Shown here piece after piece: positions 1-12,215 of a stretch of 64,000 bases of DNA (position 1 is the first letter of the stretch; the number at the start of each line of letters is the position of its first letter). Under the pieces are notes generated by a model, which was given only the letters and a program-made list of their open reading frames with translations, did not search any database and was not told the origin of the DNA. Position numbers and translations under genes: made by a program. This DNA comes from Mytilus galloprovincialis (taxonomy: Eukaryota; Mollusca; Bivalvia; Mytilida; Mytilidae). Location of the stretch: the NCBI RefSeq assembly GCF_965363235.1, contig NC_134840.1, positions 60,072,793-60,136,792 on the forward strand, in the 5' to 3' direction.

Positions 1-28
1 TCATTTTGTACAAAATTTTGTTGCATTG

Positions 29-235
29 TTAGTGAACTTTAAAATCATTTTCTGAGCCATCCACTGTTGATTCAAAAATATCTTTAACATATATATCCTT
101 TGTATGATATAAACATTGCATTGGGACCAAAAATTCAGTGGGAAAAAAATTCTGTTGTGCCACCCATATCATAGGATTTGCCTGATATTTACTTGGACAG
201 CCTCTTAATAAGATAGTGTCTAGATTTGAACACAA
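29..235 (-). other. Unassigned 68-codon open frame at the window edge
   Basis: This open frame lies mostly outside the inverted duplication. The encoded stretch ('CLYHTKDIYVKDIFESTVDG') is not low-complexity, but I recognise no family. It could be an exon fragment, a transposon remnant or chance. Its 5' part overlaps the duplication edge and a dispersed repeat, which weakens it as a gene. Confidence 0.15.
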
Positions 236-540
236 ACAAAAAACTCATAGATAAGAAAACATTCAAGTCAAAATTTGTCAAAGTAAACCATTATAGGTTA
301 AAGTATGGTCTTCAACATGGAGCATTGGCTCACACCGAACAGCAAGCTAAAAAGGGCCTCACAAAAATGACTAGTTTTAAACCATTAAAACGGGAAAAAC
401 AACGGTCTAATCTATATAAAAAATTAGAAACGAGAAACACTTCTGAACCACATCAACAAACGACAACTACTGAACATAATGCATACTATCGAGCCCATGT
501 ATTACATTAAGTACAATTGAGAATAGAAATGGGGAATGTG
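226..540 (+). repeat. Mytilus-type dispersed repeat A
   Basis: Contains the family stretches 'AAACCATTATAGGTTAAAG', 'CACACCGAACAGCAAGCTA' and 'GACTAGT', in the same order as copies at 14136-14330 and 39318-39490. A mirror copy at about 29700-30060 lies at the equivalent point of the other duplication arm. Confidence 0.8.
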
Positions 541-1377
541 TCAAAAGAGACAACAACCCTGCCAAATAAGTAGTTTATTTTGGACTTTTTATAACTTGGA
601 TATACGTTTTAGTATGTGTATATAATAAATCAAATATGAGAATTTGAGTAAAATCGGTGTACATGAATTTGACAGCTAATGCCCCTTTAATATTAATAGT
701 ATTGACGAGAGTATGTTTTGTTTTTCATCTCTTGAGTTGGAGTATTCAACTTTCAATTAAATAATACAGTTTATTTAAAACTATCTTTGAATTTAATTAA
801 AAAAACAGCACATATATATCTGCTTACTTAAGTAAAGTATATAACATGTATAAATAGTATATATATATAACTTAGCAAACAAACACATTGTTTGATGAAC
901 ACTGAACTAAGGCCAAATAAAAAAATATGTGTGTTTCCTATTACCCTACCCTTTCTATTTTTAAGCTTAAAAATAGCCTACCCTAAAGGTTTTTTTTTTT
1001 CATTTTTCTATAAGCACCGTTAAAAGTCCGAATGTCCCTACAATAGACTCAATGTTAAACAAATGGTAAATTAAAAAAATAACCCCTACCTACCTTCCCT
1101 ATTTTTTCAAAGCTGTAATAGAAAAGACACATATTATTTTTTTTTTTGGCTTTATAATTATTAAAATAAGTACTATAAGTATAGCATGGCTGATAAATGC
1201 AACACTGAAAATAAAAGTCATGATCTACAAACAATTCAAAATATATAAATATATGATGAACCAGCACTATACATAATAAAACAGCAATTCTTTGGAAATT
1301 TCCTCTCAGACCTTTGCCTTCCAAATTAATTGTTATGTCATGAACACGTAGTCTAATATTATGCTACTGCTGATTGG
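541..1377. other. Downstream flank of transporter copy 1
   Basis: AT-rich non-coding sequence that aligns, inverted, with about 28462-29700 minus the 443-bp MITE. The intact TA at about 839-842 is the empty site for that MITE. No gene is seen. Confidence 0.6.
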
Positions 1378-4300
1378 TCAGTCTTGATTGTCTTCAGACA
1401 AACATCGTTGTTGTCGTCTCAATTCCATTTTCTTGGCTACTGGTAAACCGAACAACAATAGTAGCGCCGACAATAAATTACCAACTCCCATTATGTAGAA
1501 CGATCCGGTGTACGATCCTGTACTGTCTCTTATGTAACCTTAAATATAATTTAAACACAGTCAACTCAAGTAAGTAAATCAAATATTGAAAAATATTCCT
1601 ATTAAAACAAAATTTATTTAGGATGAAAGTTATAATAAAATATCTTTTGTATTTCGGTTTTCATAATCCGATACTGATTTCAAACTAACGATCGATTGAA
1701 AAATCCTTTTACACAATTACATTCAGGAATGGTACATGTAAGAGAGAAATATTAACCTGTCCTTCCCGTCCTATTTTAGTGGATGTTTTGCAGGAAATTT
1801 CTTCTCTAGGTTTTGTTTCCTTCTTTTTCATGTTTATATGATCGTAGATGTCCAAATTTTGAAAATTGAAACACTGTAAACATATCGAAATGGCCAGGTT
1901 ATGGGGCACCTATATTAACTTCGTTTTTGTAGGGTTACTCAGTCTTTAGTTTTTGAAGAATTATTTTGAAGACCGATGTTTTTTCTTGTGTTTTACATTT
2001 TCTTCCATGATTTTGTCGGTCTTCGACTAAAAAAAATCGAAGTCTTCCTTCGATATCATCTTCCTCCTCTATTTTTATAAGTCGAGATAAATATACTTAA
2101 TAGTTTCTCATCTATACGATACTATGAACAAAGTGTTCAATGCCTTTGGTTTGATAAAACTATCAAATTTACTATTTCAATTGATTACTACCTCCAGATT
2201 TCAATGTAAAGTTATTTATATTGCCATTAAGACAAATGACCAGCATTGTTATTTTTAAATTACGCTCGAGTTATCCATTGAACTATTCAATATCATTGTA
2301 GAGATAAATATGGCATGCCGTTCTATCAAAATTGTGTTTCACTTATAGCTCTGTATTTTTTGTATCTGATTTCTCAAATATAAAACAGAGGATTAATTTT
2401 AAAAATATAGACGTAAACTAAACGTTTAAAGATTTCTGAATAAAAGCTGATCTAACTATATACTTCGCAAAAGTGAAAGACAATTAGGTACAAGAGTCCG
2501 GCAAAAACGGGAAGTAGTACAATATGGTAGATAACGCATAACAGCTTTTTAAGTATTCGTAGAAACGTCTTACCTAAAATCGGCGCCATTGCTGATGTTG
2601 AAACTCCGTGAACCTGGAGTACAAATGCCAAAGCAGTTGACAAATTCTTTGGACCTACAGCATCAACCAGTAAAAGTGCTACCACGGAATTATACAGTCC
2701 ACCAAATAATCCATAAACAACACAATAGGCTATAAATGTGTGGAAATCATGAATAAAAGAATTACACATACATGTTACTCCCATTATCATAAGTGATGCT
2801 GATATAATAGAACTTAGTTTGACTCTTTTGGAGTCGAGAATTAAAGCAACTCCAAACCTTCCAAAAAAGTCACATGTGCCAATGATGGTCACTAAGTATG
2901 AAATTTCTCTGCCTGAAATTCCACAGTCTCGTGCATATGGTGGAATATATGCCAATTGCAGTCTAGCACTAAAAATTGCGAGAAAGCCTAAAAGATACAA
3001 TAGCTTCAAATGATGATTTCGTAAAATCTTGAAATTTATAACACTCAAAATGTACTTAGAAAAACAAGTTTCGGTTTCATCATCTTCTGTTTCTCTTTTA
3101 GGAATTTCCACATTTTTTGCAAGGAAAACACTTTGCACAGAGGAAGACACATCCGCTAAACTGCCAAAAATGGCCGACAAATTCGCAAACTTAGATGCAT
3201 CAGCTGATTTTGGACTCCCGGTTTGAAGAGGGACCGTTGAAACACGATATTCATGTAAGTTTTCTGAAAACGTCCTCATTCTGTAATGAGTATTCGGAGG
3301 CGGAAGTTCAATCAAAAGCTTTTCGTTTTCTTTTTTTTCTTTTTCTGATTTGTTAAGTTTACTTCTTATATCGTCAGCAGAATAATACATATCTTCTTGA
3401 TTCAGGTTAATTTCAATGTGGTTTCCATTTTTAGACTCATCATCCTCTTCTACCTTTACTTCCAAATTCAATCTATCTTGTGGAACAGTGTTTGTCAATG
3501 GTCTTAATAATGCAGCAAAAACAACAATATTTAAAAGCATCCCTGAAACTACAATTTGAGCACCTTGTAGTCCATACGTTTCTAAAAGAGCCTGTATAAT
3601 CAGGGGAAGCAAAAGTCCTCCTAGACTACCTCCCGAGTTTGCTAAACTGTTCGCTAGACCTCTTCTTTTGTCAAAATATGAATTAAGTACTACTAAAGAA
3701 GGTCCGGCTGATGCAGCGTGGCCAATACCTGAATATAAAACATATTTAAGTAAAGTGGTAGAATATACTGTAGAGTCTACTTTGCATAATGTTTTCGGAA
3801 AGGGTGAACAGTGTTTAAGTAATAATCTTGAAGGCCCCTAATAATATAGTTTTACAATACATATCAATAAAGTACAAAAAAATAAAACACTCGTCCTGAT
3901 ATTATTTTACATCAAGTTGCTTGATGTATGCTTTAGTCAAAACATTTTCTAATTCTTTACAAATTCTTTTTGTGATAGGAAAACTGTAGATAACATGATC
4001 ATTATTGAAATTGAGCAAAATTTTCATTTAAAACAAAGTTGATATGTTATAATAAAACCTTGTACGACTGGTATTTACTGTGACATATACTAGTTCTATA
4101 TATATCATAACAAAATTAGTTCAATTGATAATTTATGAAGCAATATAAAAGTGTTTTTGCAAAACAAGAATCGAACCGAAGAAAGGAAAAATCTAACCAT
4201 TATTGATCTCAATCATGCTGAATTTGTATAGATGTTAGAAGAGTATTCTTTATTAAAGAAAAATCCAAGTATGGTTTTACCTACAGCTTCCCATATAAAA

Positions 4301-7300
4301 TTAAAAAGAAGATGTGGTATGATTGCCAATGAGACAACTCCCCACAAGAGACCAAATGACATAGAACTAACAACTATAGATCACCGTGCAAAGCTTGTAC
4401 CGCATAGTCAAACAGCTATAAAAGGCCCCGAAATCACAAATGTAAAACGAGAATACTAACAGCCCATCGTTTAAACCAATATTTACTTACCAAATAATAC
4501 TCCTTGTGACAGAAGTAAGAATTGTACATTTGGTGCATATGCATTTAGGAAATATCCTGCTGCCATAAGAACAGACCCAAATATTATTATAGGTCGGAAA
4601 GTAAAGAATCTATTTCCAAAGGTCAGTATCAAGAATGCTGAAATGAAATTAAAAAATATATATATGTGTGCTTTTTTAAACCCCAACACTGCAATGCTTC
4701 AAAATTGGTGAAATATTTGGTTCAAAATTCTACGCAATAACTTATTAATTATGTTATTCATAGCTTGAGTTTCAACATATTCTAAATTTACAAGGGTGAA
4801 AAAAAAATCAGTACATGTATATGAATCGTATATGATTACAAGTACAAAAATGTATTTTCAGCCAAAATACAGTTCATAATTCTATTGCATTACTGGCATT
4901 CAAATGTTTAGGTTTGAGCAGGCCCGTAGCCAGGAATTTCCAAAGGGGGGTTCGTTGGCCTCAAAAACTCGACTTTAACAGTCACAATTCGAACAGAACG
5001 TTGACTTTAACAGTCATTATTTGTTTTCAAGGGGGGGTTCGGACACCCCCCTAACCCCCCTGGCTACGGGTATGTTGAGAGTTTCCGATAAAGCTAAATC
5101 CAGGAAAGCACTACGGTTAATTTAATCTAAACAATTGACCTAGTCGTCATATGATTCCCCAAACCTCTATGTTCACAAGTCTGACCTCCATGAGACCATA
5201 ACAGCGTGGACTATACCTATGTTCACTAGTCTGACCTCCATTAGACCATAACAGCGTGGACAATACCTATGTTCACTAGTCTGACCTCCATTAGACCATA
5301 ACAGCGTGGACAATACCTATGTTCACTAGTCTGACCTCCATGAGACCATAACAGCGTAGACAATACCTATGTTCACTAGTCTGACCTCCATGAGACCATA
5401 ATAGCGTGGACAATACCTATGTTCACTAGTCTGACCTCCATGAGACCATAACAGCGTGGACAATACCTATGTTCACTAGTCTGACCTCCATGAGACCATA
5501 ACAGCGTGGACAATACCTATGTTCACTAGTCTGACCTCCATGAGACCATAACAGCGTGGACAATACCTATGTTCACTAGTCTGACCTCCATGAGACCATA
5601 CTAACAGCGTGGACAATACCATTTCTTGGCGCTCTCAGGTATCATTGACTCAGTCAGATTAGGTAGTGGGGTTGTAATCAACAAACTCTTTACACTGTAT
5701 CAAAAAGAAAAGTTTAAAATATTCCAGGAATTGTTGTAAATCACAATGAACATTAAAATGGCATCGCTTAGAAATAATAGTTTCAGTACTAAATAATACT
5801 TACAAGACACGCTATACACAATTTGTTGTGTTGAAATTATAACAGATACCGTTGATGCATTACTTTCGAAGGCTTCAATATATTCTACGAAAAACATCCC
5901 AAATGCTTTGTCTATGCCAATCACCATGAATGCTCTTAGAAAACATGCTGAAATAATTGGAAATGACAGTAAGAAAAAAAAAGTTTGGATAGAGTTTTTT
6001 ATTTATACATAATATTTACCTCAATTGAAATACTTGGATACTTATACAATGTAATATAGCTTAGATTGTTCAGATTTATAGTCTTTTTTTGATAAGGTTG
6101 ATCGTTTAATAACTATTTATACATCTATTAATTCTATATCTATCAATAAAATTAATAGGAAGAAATGATAAAAATAATGTAGCCGAAAAGCACCTAGCAA
6201 TAAAGCTACCTTTTATAAATTGTTGAATATTTCATGGGATTTTTGTCTCATGCATTCATCTCACGTCCATTTGTCCTATTTTTGAATAATGTATTTTCCT
6301 TTTTAATCGACTGTAAATGAGTGTGATAAAAAGAACAATAAAGAAACTCAATTGCAACGTTCATCTAATCGTTATGGTTATACAGATTAAGTGGACGAAT
6401 AAACCGTCTCATGGTTAGTTTAACAGAGGAAATAAGTAATAGTTAAATTGGTTGAAAATCATGAAAGTTCATACGAACAGATACGAACATTGGTGTATAA
6501 GAAAGCGAGAGTTTCGCTTACCCTGAACCCACCACTCTATAATACAGTGGGATTTCCAGTGACACTAGAACAATAGAAAAATCACTCTTCTTATGAAAGA
6601 GATAGAAAAGGTAGAAAAAAAGGAGAGACAATTTACGCATAAAAACCGATATGCATAGGGATGAATATCTCTTAAAACACAAAACCATTATATAACTTTT
6701 ATACAACCACTATAAATAAAGTATATGCGTAAGCTAAATTTGTTAATATATGAATTTTTAATTGCCAAACATGCTGTTAATTGAACAATCTATTGTTCAA
6801 CATAGGGGTGTGTAAAAAACTGCCAGATTTGACTGCATATTTTTCTTTTTTTTTGAAAAAAATATATATCAAACCTTAATAATGCAGCTTTCTGAGTATC
6901 CAATTTTTAACGTGTTCCGAAATGTAGTTTCGTCACAAGAATTTTTCAAAGTTGGGTCATTTTGTCTATATGAATGTCGGTAAATTCGTATGATCGAGCA
7001 CACCGACAAGTGTATCGTTGGGACAACTCGATTTAATGTAATCAATATACGTGACAAATAACCTAATGTGAAGTTTATTAAAATCATCATAACATAATTG
7101 AACAACACATTATATTTGAAAAACATGAGTCCTATAATATAAAACTTTAAAGGTTCATATCATTTACATTCAACGTTTTTATTGGATTTTTTTTTACTAC
7201 AATGTAACCTCGAGGTTAAACGTTGGTAGTAAAAAAAAATCCCAGAAAAATGTTGATTGATATTGTAAATGATATGAACCTTCGAATTCTTATAATATCG

Positions 7301-9692
7301 GAATAGAAAATATGTGATCCGAATTAACTATGCACGTGCATTGAAGAAGACTTTGCACTTTTATGAAGTACAGGGGGTAAGGTGTTTTTCTTAAACAATA
7401 TTATGATCCCAAATTTGAGGAATTTTGTTGGCAATACATAAAAAACACTACATATAGGAAAGTATATGTTAAATCTCAATGTATTATTATTATGAAAAAA
7501 CCTTCCCCCTCCCCCGATTAAGCATGTAATGGTTGAAACCTAAGGTGATTCGCACTAACTGCCTAAAAGGGGGCCCGCTTCAGTCTTGCGTCAGTGATTT
7601 AGTATATACTAGTAATAAACAAAATATTGTCTCATACTGAAAGGGGCGGCCGAGCAACCTGCACAGCCAAGCCTTTTATTGCTGACTATGCGGTATGGAC
7701 TTTGCTCATTGATAAAGGCCGTACGGTTACCTAAAGTTGTTAATGTCTGTGTCATTTTGGTCTTTTGTGGATAGTTGTCTCATTGGCAATCATACCACAT
7801 CTTTTTTTTTTATATTGTCTTGCAAAACAGCCAAGATTTACAAAACATTTCCAACAAAAACCTTCAGTTGGGCAATCTGACTGGAATCTAATTATCGCTA
7901 CTGATAAATAATGCAACACTAATGATACATTTAAGTTTTGGAAGGATTTTATTCACAAAGAATGTTTCTCATTGATGTACATTTCTATGCTCTTGTCTTT
8001 TCGGAGTTTATATTGGAAATTAAATTGTTCGATGAAAGAGTCTAGCTCCACATTCCTATGCATATGATTGTCATATGTACGTGAGAATCATTCCATAAAA
8101 CATCTGTTTGATATCCTTTCAATGCCAGACACTGTATATACATAGTGTGGGAAATCTGGCTAAACTTGTGCTGGATCAGACACTTGAATCTTACATCGTT
8201 ATTGATGTTAAGCAATTAGTTTAACAGGCCATCCGGAACTGTTAGATTTGATGACAGTCTTCCTTCCATACAGAACATCACTGCAAAATAATTTGAACAT
8301 TCAATTAGGTGATTATAATATAATTATTATTTGGCAATCCAAAGAGAACCTGAAAATATTAGACCAACGTACGTTTGAACAGAGATGCTAAAAAAAAATC
8401 CCCCCACAAAACCCCAGCCATTTTACTTTACAATCAAATTGAAAAAGTAGTTAGTTGCATGTCCCATCATCCTTTGGTTGTAGACCCCAGATAAATATAA
8501 TCTAAATTTCGTAGCATTTTCACCACCCCCCCTTTTTTTTAACTGAATTTGTTCAAGGTATAGTGGTTTTACCCCTTTTCAGATTTCAGTATGTCATGTT
8601 GTATATATTTTATAAATAAGATGAATTTCTAGTAAGTTTCTACGATATTTTTTATCATTTGACAAAATACTATGCATCTGAATTAAATTGTTTACTATTT
8701 GAAAAAGCGCGCCTTCTTATACTTTAATTTACCTCCCATTATTTCACATAGCAACACAAATTAAAAACTGCCAGACTTTGCTGCATATCAATTTTTTCCC
8801 CCGATAAAAATATATATCATGCAACATAATCAACTTTACTAATTGGGAGAAAATCAAGGTATTCCGACCATTGGATAATATTTAAAAAAAAAATAATGAA
8901 AGGATGTCATGATTACAAGATTGATCCCTGACGACACTGAAAATCGAAAATTCACGCATTTACCTATCATATGATGATACGATGAGGTGATAAACTTAAC
9001 AAGAAATAATTTACCTGATTCGTTATCATATTCACATTATGTTGACACGTCTTAGTTCGTTAATGCTGGCTCATTTTAAACAAGCTAAACAATTACAGCA
9101 TCATCCGTTTTTTTTTACCGATTACCTCTAGTCAGAAGAGCGCATTGTTTACAGGGGAGGTAATATTTTGTCACCAGTTCGCCCACTGAATATATTTATA
9201 TTGGAGAGTTCTCACGATTTGTTATTTTTTTTATCATTAATTATCTTGTCACTCAAAGTTGCTATACATGTTCGCTTTCATGCTGCGCACTTATATTAAC
9301 AAAATTGTCAAAAAAAAAATATATCAAGCAAACAATACAGAACAACAATGATATAAACTACTAGTACAGGTATATATTAAAAATAGATGTTGACTTATTG
9401 TATTTGCATGTGTCCTTGATCCTTGAACTTAGTATAGTTATGTCGAAAATGAAAGGAGAAATGTGAAACATAAAATCGGACACTATTAATACATTTACAA
9501 TGATGAAATTAACCGAGAAAAAATAAAATAAAATCTGACTTTCACCAAAGACGTATGGTACCATGATAGTATTTGTCTCGAGTGGTTTTCTTACACGTGA
9601 TCGATTTCTGTTTCAAATCTGTCATTACAAAGAAATTTTACTATACCTGCTAATACAATCCAAGCCCAACCTCTATCCACAGATCCTTTCAT
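1378..9692 (-). CDS. SLC16/monocarboxylate-transporter-like protein, copy 1 (5 exons)
   Basis: A major-facilitator carrier of the SLC16 (MCT) family, expected to move monocarboxylates or related small molecules across the plasma membrane; the substrate cannot be told from sequence. Coding exons on the minus strand are 9692-9647, 5947-5804, 4637-4491, 3728-2574 and 1538-1378. All introns are GT-AG, and the lengths sum to 1653 nt, i.e. 550 codons plus TGA. Family signatures are the TM1 motif 'VDRGWAW' at the N-terminus, the TM5 motif 'YFDKRRGLANSLANSGG' (about residues 130-146), and an Asp/Arg pair in TM8 ('CDFFGR', about residues 399-403) at the spacing of MCT1 D302/R306. A long acidic/basic loop (about residues 189-348) lies between TM6 and TM7. 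Exon lengths equal those of copy 2 exactly. The open frame running past 2574 is intron read-through, not protein. The ATG matches the copy 2 start. Confidence 0.92.
4283..4460 (+). repeat. Dispersed repeat A-like copy in intron 3 of copy 1
   Basis: Carries 'AAGAAGATGTGGTATGATTG', 'CAATGAGACAACTCC' and 'CCGCATAGTC', hallmarks of the dispersed family. Intron 3 of copy 2 (25728-26116, 389 bp) lacks it, whereas this intron is 762 bp. Confidence 0.75.
4919..5074. mobile_element. 156-bp MITE with CCCGTAGCCAGG termini (5-bp TSD)
   Basis: Ends are 'CAGGCCCGTAGCCAGG' and the reverse complement of 'CATACCCGTAGCCAGG'. It is flanked by the direct repeat TTGAG (4914-4918 and 5075-5079). The homologous right-arm site (about 25400-25430, inverted) reads straight through without the insert, giving a natural empty site. 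The interior is G/C-tract rich. A non-autonomous hAT-like element is inferred. Confidence 0.88.
5165..5620. repeat. 50-bp minisatellite, about 9 units
   Basis: The word 'GTTCACTAGTCTGACCTCCA' recurs at exact 50-bp steps (5221, 5271, 5321, 5371, 5421, 5471, 5521, 5571), with a diverged first unit at 5171. Units are almost identical. The right arm has a single copy of the same sequence near 25262-25300. It lies in intron 2 of transporter copy 1. Confidence 0.97.
7150..7282. repeat. Fold-back (hairpin) element
   Basis: 'AAGGTTCATATCATTTACA' at the left end is mirrored by 'TGTAAATGATATGAACCTT' at the right end, with further pairing towards the centre ('GGATTTTTTTTTACTAC' / 'GTAGTAAAAAAAAATCC'). 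It is probably a small palindromic MITE. No clear target duplication was seen. Confidence 0.8.
7553..7812 (-). repeat. Fragments of two dispersed families
   Basis: 7553-7620 resembles the inner part of the GGCGGATCC MITE family ('GGGGGCCCGCTTCAGTC'). 7640-7812 is a minus-strand copy of the Mytilus-type family ('GGATAGTTGTCTCATTGGCA', 'CATACCACATCTT'). Confidence 0.7.
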
Positions 9693-10060
9693 TCTCTTTT
9701 TAAGGTTTTCTGCAGACTGTATTTCTCACGTCCAAGTTACACAAGTTCGTCCTTCATTTTCACATGAACATTCAGCGTGCAAAGTATTTTTCCATGATAA
9801 GTAATGAATTTTTTAGGTGTTATATAGAATCTTTGTCTCTAACCTCAGTCTCTAACGAGATGTTTACCGGTATCAGTAGTAATTCGTTTATTGATTTTGT
9901 TGATAACGATAAAATGACATTGGAATGTTCAAACTGACAATATTAAAATACCCAGACTGATGAAAATGTATGTAGTGATTGCACTAATACTACAATGTAT
10001 TTCGTCAGGAAATAACGATCGATTTTTGCTGAAATAGCAACAATATAGCAATACTTATGG

Positions 10061-10900
10061 AACGCCACAGCTGTCTTATGTGGAACTCTGATATCACCTT
10101 TTATTATTAATTAATGATATTTTGTCTTTACTTTAATAATATGGTTTTGACATTAAGTAATGATGTTTTAATATAACTCAATATGGAATAGTCATTACTT
10201 AATGATATTCCGATATTACACTATATGGTTTCGTATTGACTTGATATAGTTTTGTCATTTAATATTGTTATATTAAGAGCTGTGCTTGGAAACTAAAAGA
10301 CAATCAGAAGGATAAGTGTTCTCATCAAAACTAGCTAAAAATGTACTACTGTGAATTATAAGATGCACTCTATGATTCTGGGAATGAATAAATTTTTAAT
10401 CCTTGTCGTGCGGGGGCCGTAATATTACAGCCGTACCCAGATCACCGTTATTTTGGCATCAATGGTGCTCCATACATTTAGAGGTCATCGTTATGCCATT
10501 TAATTCGTAGTGTATGCACATTTCCTCAATCTGACACTATTGATTGTCATCTTTCTCACTTTTAATATTCATTTTGCGCTCAAATACGAACTTTAAAATT
10601 TGATATCGGATAAAATTGTTTTTTTTTGGAGGGGTGGGCTCACCTTCAAGGTCTGAAACACGGAGTTCAGAGGACTGACACCTTGGCAAATACTGTTAAC
10701 CTAAAGGCACATAACAACTGATCGTGTTTATTATCAAAATACGCCGATGAAACGACTACTTCCGGTTGCAATTCTAGTTAAAGTTCAAAATCGGAAAAAA
10801 TCGGAAATGTTGGCAAGGTAATTTTGGTGCAAATGACCTTCTTTGCACTGATGAACCTAGACCAGTTTCACTCCGACCTAACAAGTCCACTCTGCATGAA
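10061..10900. other. Spacer DNA, nothing recognised
   Basis: This is the start of the region between the duplication arms. Short AT-rich stretches repeat the theme 'taatgatatt', but no gene, RNA or defined element can be supported. Confidence 0.4.
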
Positions 10901-10979
10901 AACTACAGATGAATGCATCTATTATCAGCTCTCGGACTTACAGGTCGAGAAAAAGATTAAAAACAAAACCGTCAAAATT

Positions 10980-12215
10980 GACGCTTTTTGCACCTGAGGA
11001 CCAACTTTGGGGCAAATTACAGCATAGTGTATTGCTCAAAAGCAACAAAACAATTGTTAAGATCATTAGACTACATTCATTCTGTGTCAGAAACCTATGA
11101 TGTGTCAACTATTTATTCACAATCCAAATTCAGATCTGTATCAAGCTTCAATGATGTAGTGTTCATACTTGCCCCAACTGTTCAGGGTGAGACTTCTGTG
11201 GTCTTTTGAGCAGTACACAATGCTGTTGAATATTAATTGCCTCAAAACAAATATTTGAAGAAATTTTCTTTTTAATTTCTGGAATCTGAAATGAGAAAAA
11301 TTGTTTTCCCCCTTTTTTGTCCCTAATTCCTAAACAGATAGAGTTATAACTCACAACCCCAATCCTAACCATCCTTTTGTGGTGTGGAAACTTGTGATAC
11401 CATATCAGGCAATTATAGACACTTTTCCACCATTTTTTTCTGGACATCAGAAAATGCTTATTTAGGCCCCTTTTATACCCCTTATTCCTAATCCAAAGGC
11501 AGTGGCGGATCCAGAAATTTTCATAAGTGGGGGCCCACTGACTGACCTAAGAGGGGGCCCGCTCCAGTCACGCTTCAGTGATTCCCTATATAAGCAACCA
11601 AATTTTTTCCCAAAAAGGGGGGGGCCCGGGCCCCCTGGGCCCCCCCTCTAAATCCGCCTCTGAAAGGGACCATAGCCCACAAAATCACTCCCAACCTTCC
11701 TTTTGTGGTTTCAAACCTTGTGTAAAAATTTCAAAGATTTATATTTACCTATACTTAAGTTATTGGCAAATTTCCAATTATGCTAAAATTATTGGCAAAT
11801 TTCCAATAATACTTAAGTTCCAATGGAGTTTATTATACAAAAGTTGTTTGCAAATTTCCATAGAGTTAATTAATACTGAAGTTATTGGCAAATTTCCAAT
11901 ACACATCTTTTAAAGCAGTGTAAAGTAGTGCCAACATTACTTTTGGATTACCTCCCTTACACTGCTTTCAAATTGTCTTAACTGTCTTTAACCAGAAAAA
12001 AACCTTTGTTTTTTCCTTTTTTTGCCCCGAATTCATATATGGTTTGAGCCATAACTCTGCAAAGTCAATCCTAACCATCCCTTAGTAGTATGGAATCTTG
12101 TGGTATAATTTCAGAAAGATTCATACACTTTTGATATTGCTATTTGATAAAGAAATTTTCGTTTTGAATTTTCCCTGGAGTGCGGTATTTTTTGTTATTT
12201 TACTTTTCATAGAAA
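10980..12215 (+). repeat. Long bivalve composite repeat, diverged copy
   Basis: Contains phrases also seen in 37140-38740: 'CATTCTGTGTCAGAAACCTA', 'CAATCCAAATTCAGATCTGT' and 'GCCCCAACTGTTCAG'. It also has degenerate internal repetition of 'TAATCCTAACCATCC' and 'AAGTTATTGGCAAATTTCCA'. A 163-bp MITE has inserted at 11500. Open frames inside are chance. Confidence 0.7.
11500..11662. mobile_element. 163-bp MITE, GGCGGATCC family, copy 1 (TSD AAAGG)
   Basis: Starts 'CAGTGGCGGATCCAG' and ends 'AATCCGCCTCTG'. It is flanked by AAAGG at 11495-11499 and 11663-11667. The interior carries long G and C tracts. Related copies lie at 19121-19272 and 48643-48791. A hAT-like non-autonomous element is inferred from the CA...TG ends and 5-bp duplication. 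Confidence 0.9.

Larger units (their letters stand above)
6541..9200. other. Left-arm-specific segment of transporter intron 1
   Basis: Intron 1 is about 3.7 kb here and about 1.0 kb in copy 2. Sequence aligns with the right arm up to about 6540 and again from about 9200, so about 2.66 kb is extra on the left (or lost on the right). It holds a hairpin (about 7150-7282), two repeat fragments (7553-7812) and two about 60-bp direct repeats starting near 6812 and 8762 ('AAAACTGCCAGA'). No open reading frame of note. Confidence 0.75.
185..10060. repeat. Left arm of large inverted duplication
   Basis: This stretch reads as the reverse complement of 23415-30090, including exons, introns and outer flanks. 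At the outer edge the match begins near 185 (right-arm partner near 30090). At the inner edge it ends near 10057 (partner near 23417). The left arm is about 3 kb longer because of extra sequence in introns 1, 2 and 3 of the transporter gene (4283-4460, 4919-5074, 5165-5620, about 6541-9200). Boundaries were placed by eye. Confidence 0.9.

Noticed and set aside
2452-2573. Continuation of the exon 4 open frame of copy 1 past the splice donor
   Set aside because: A GT donor at the same place and phase as in copy 2 ends the exon at 2574; the remainder is intron read-through.
5165-5620. CRISPR-like array of regularly spaced repeats
   Set aside because: Units are contiguous 50-bp copies with no unique spacers, in an intron of a eukaryotic gene.
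6812-8824. Possible LTR pair
   Set aside because: The direct repeats are only about 60 bp, diverge quickly beyond that, and enclose no element-like coding sequence.
10909-11209. Overlapping short plus-strand frames
   Set aside because: They fall in a diverged dispersed repeat also present at 38570-38720; no domain is recognisable.
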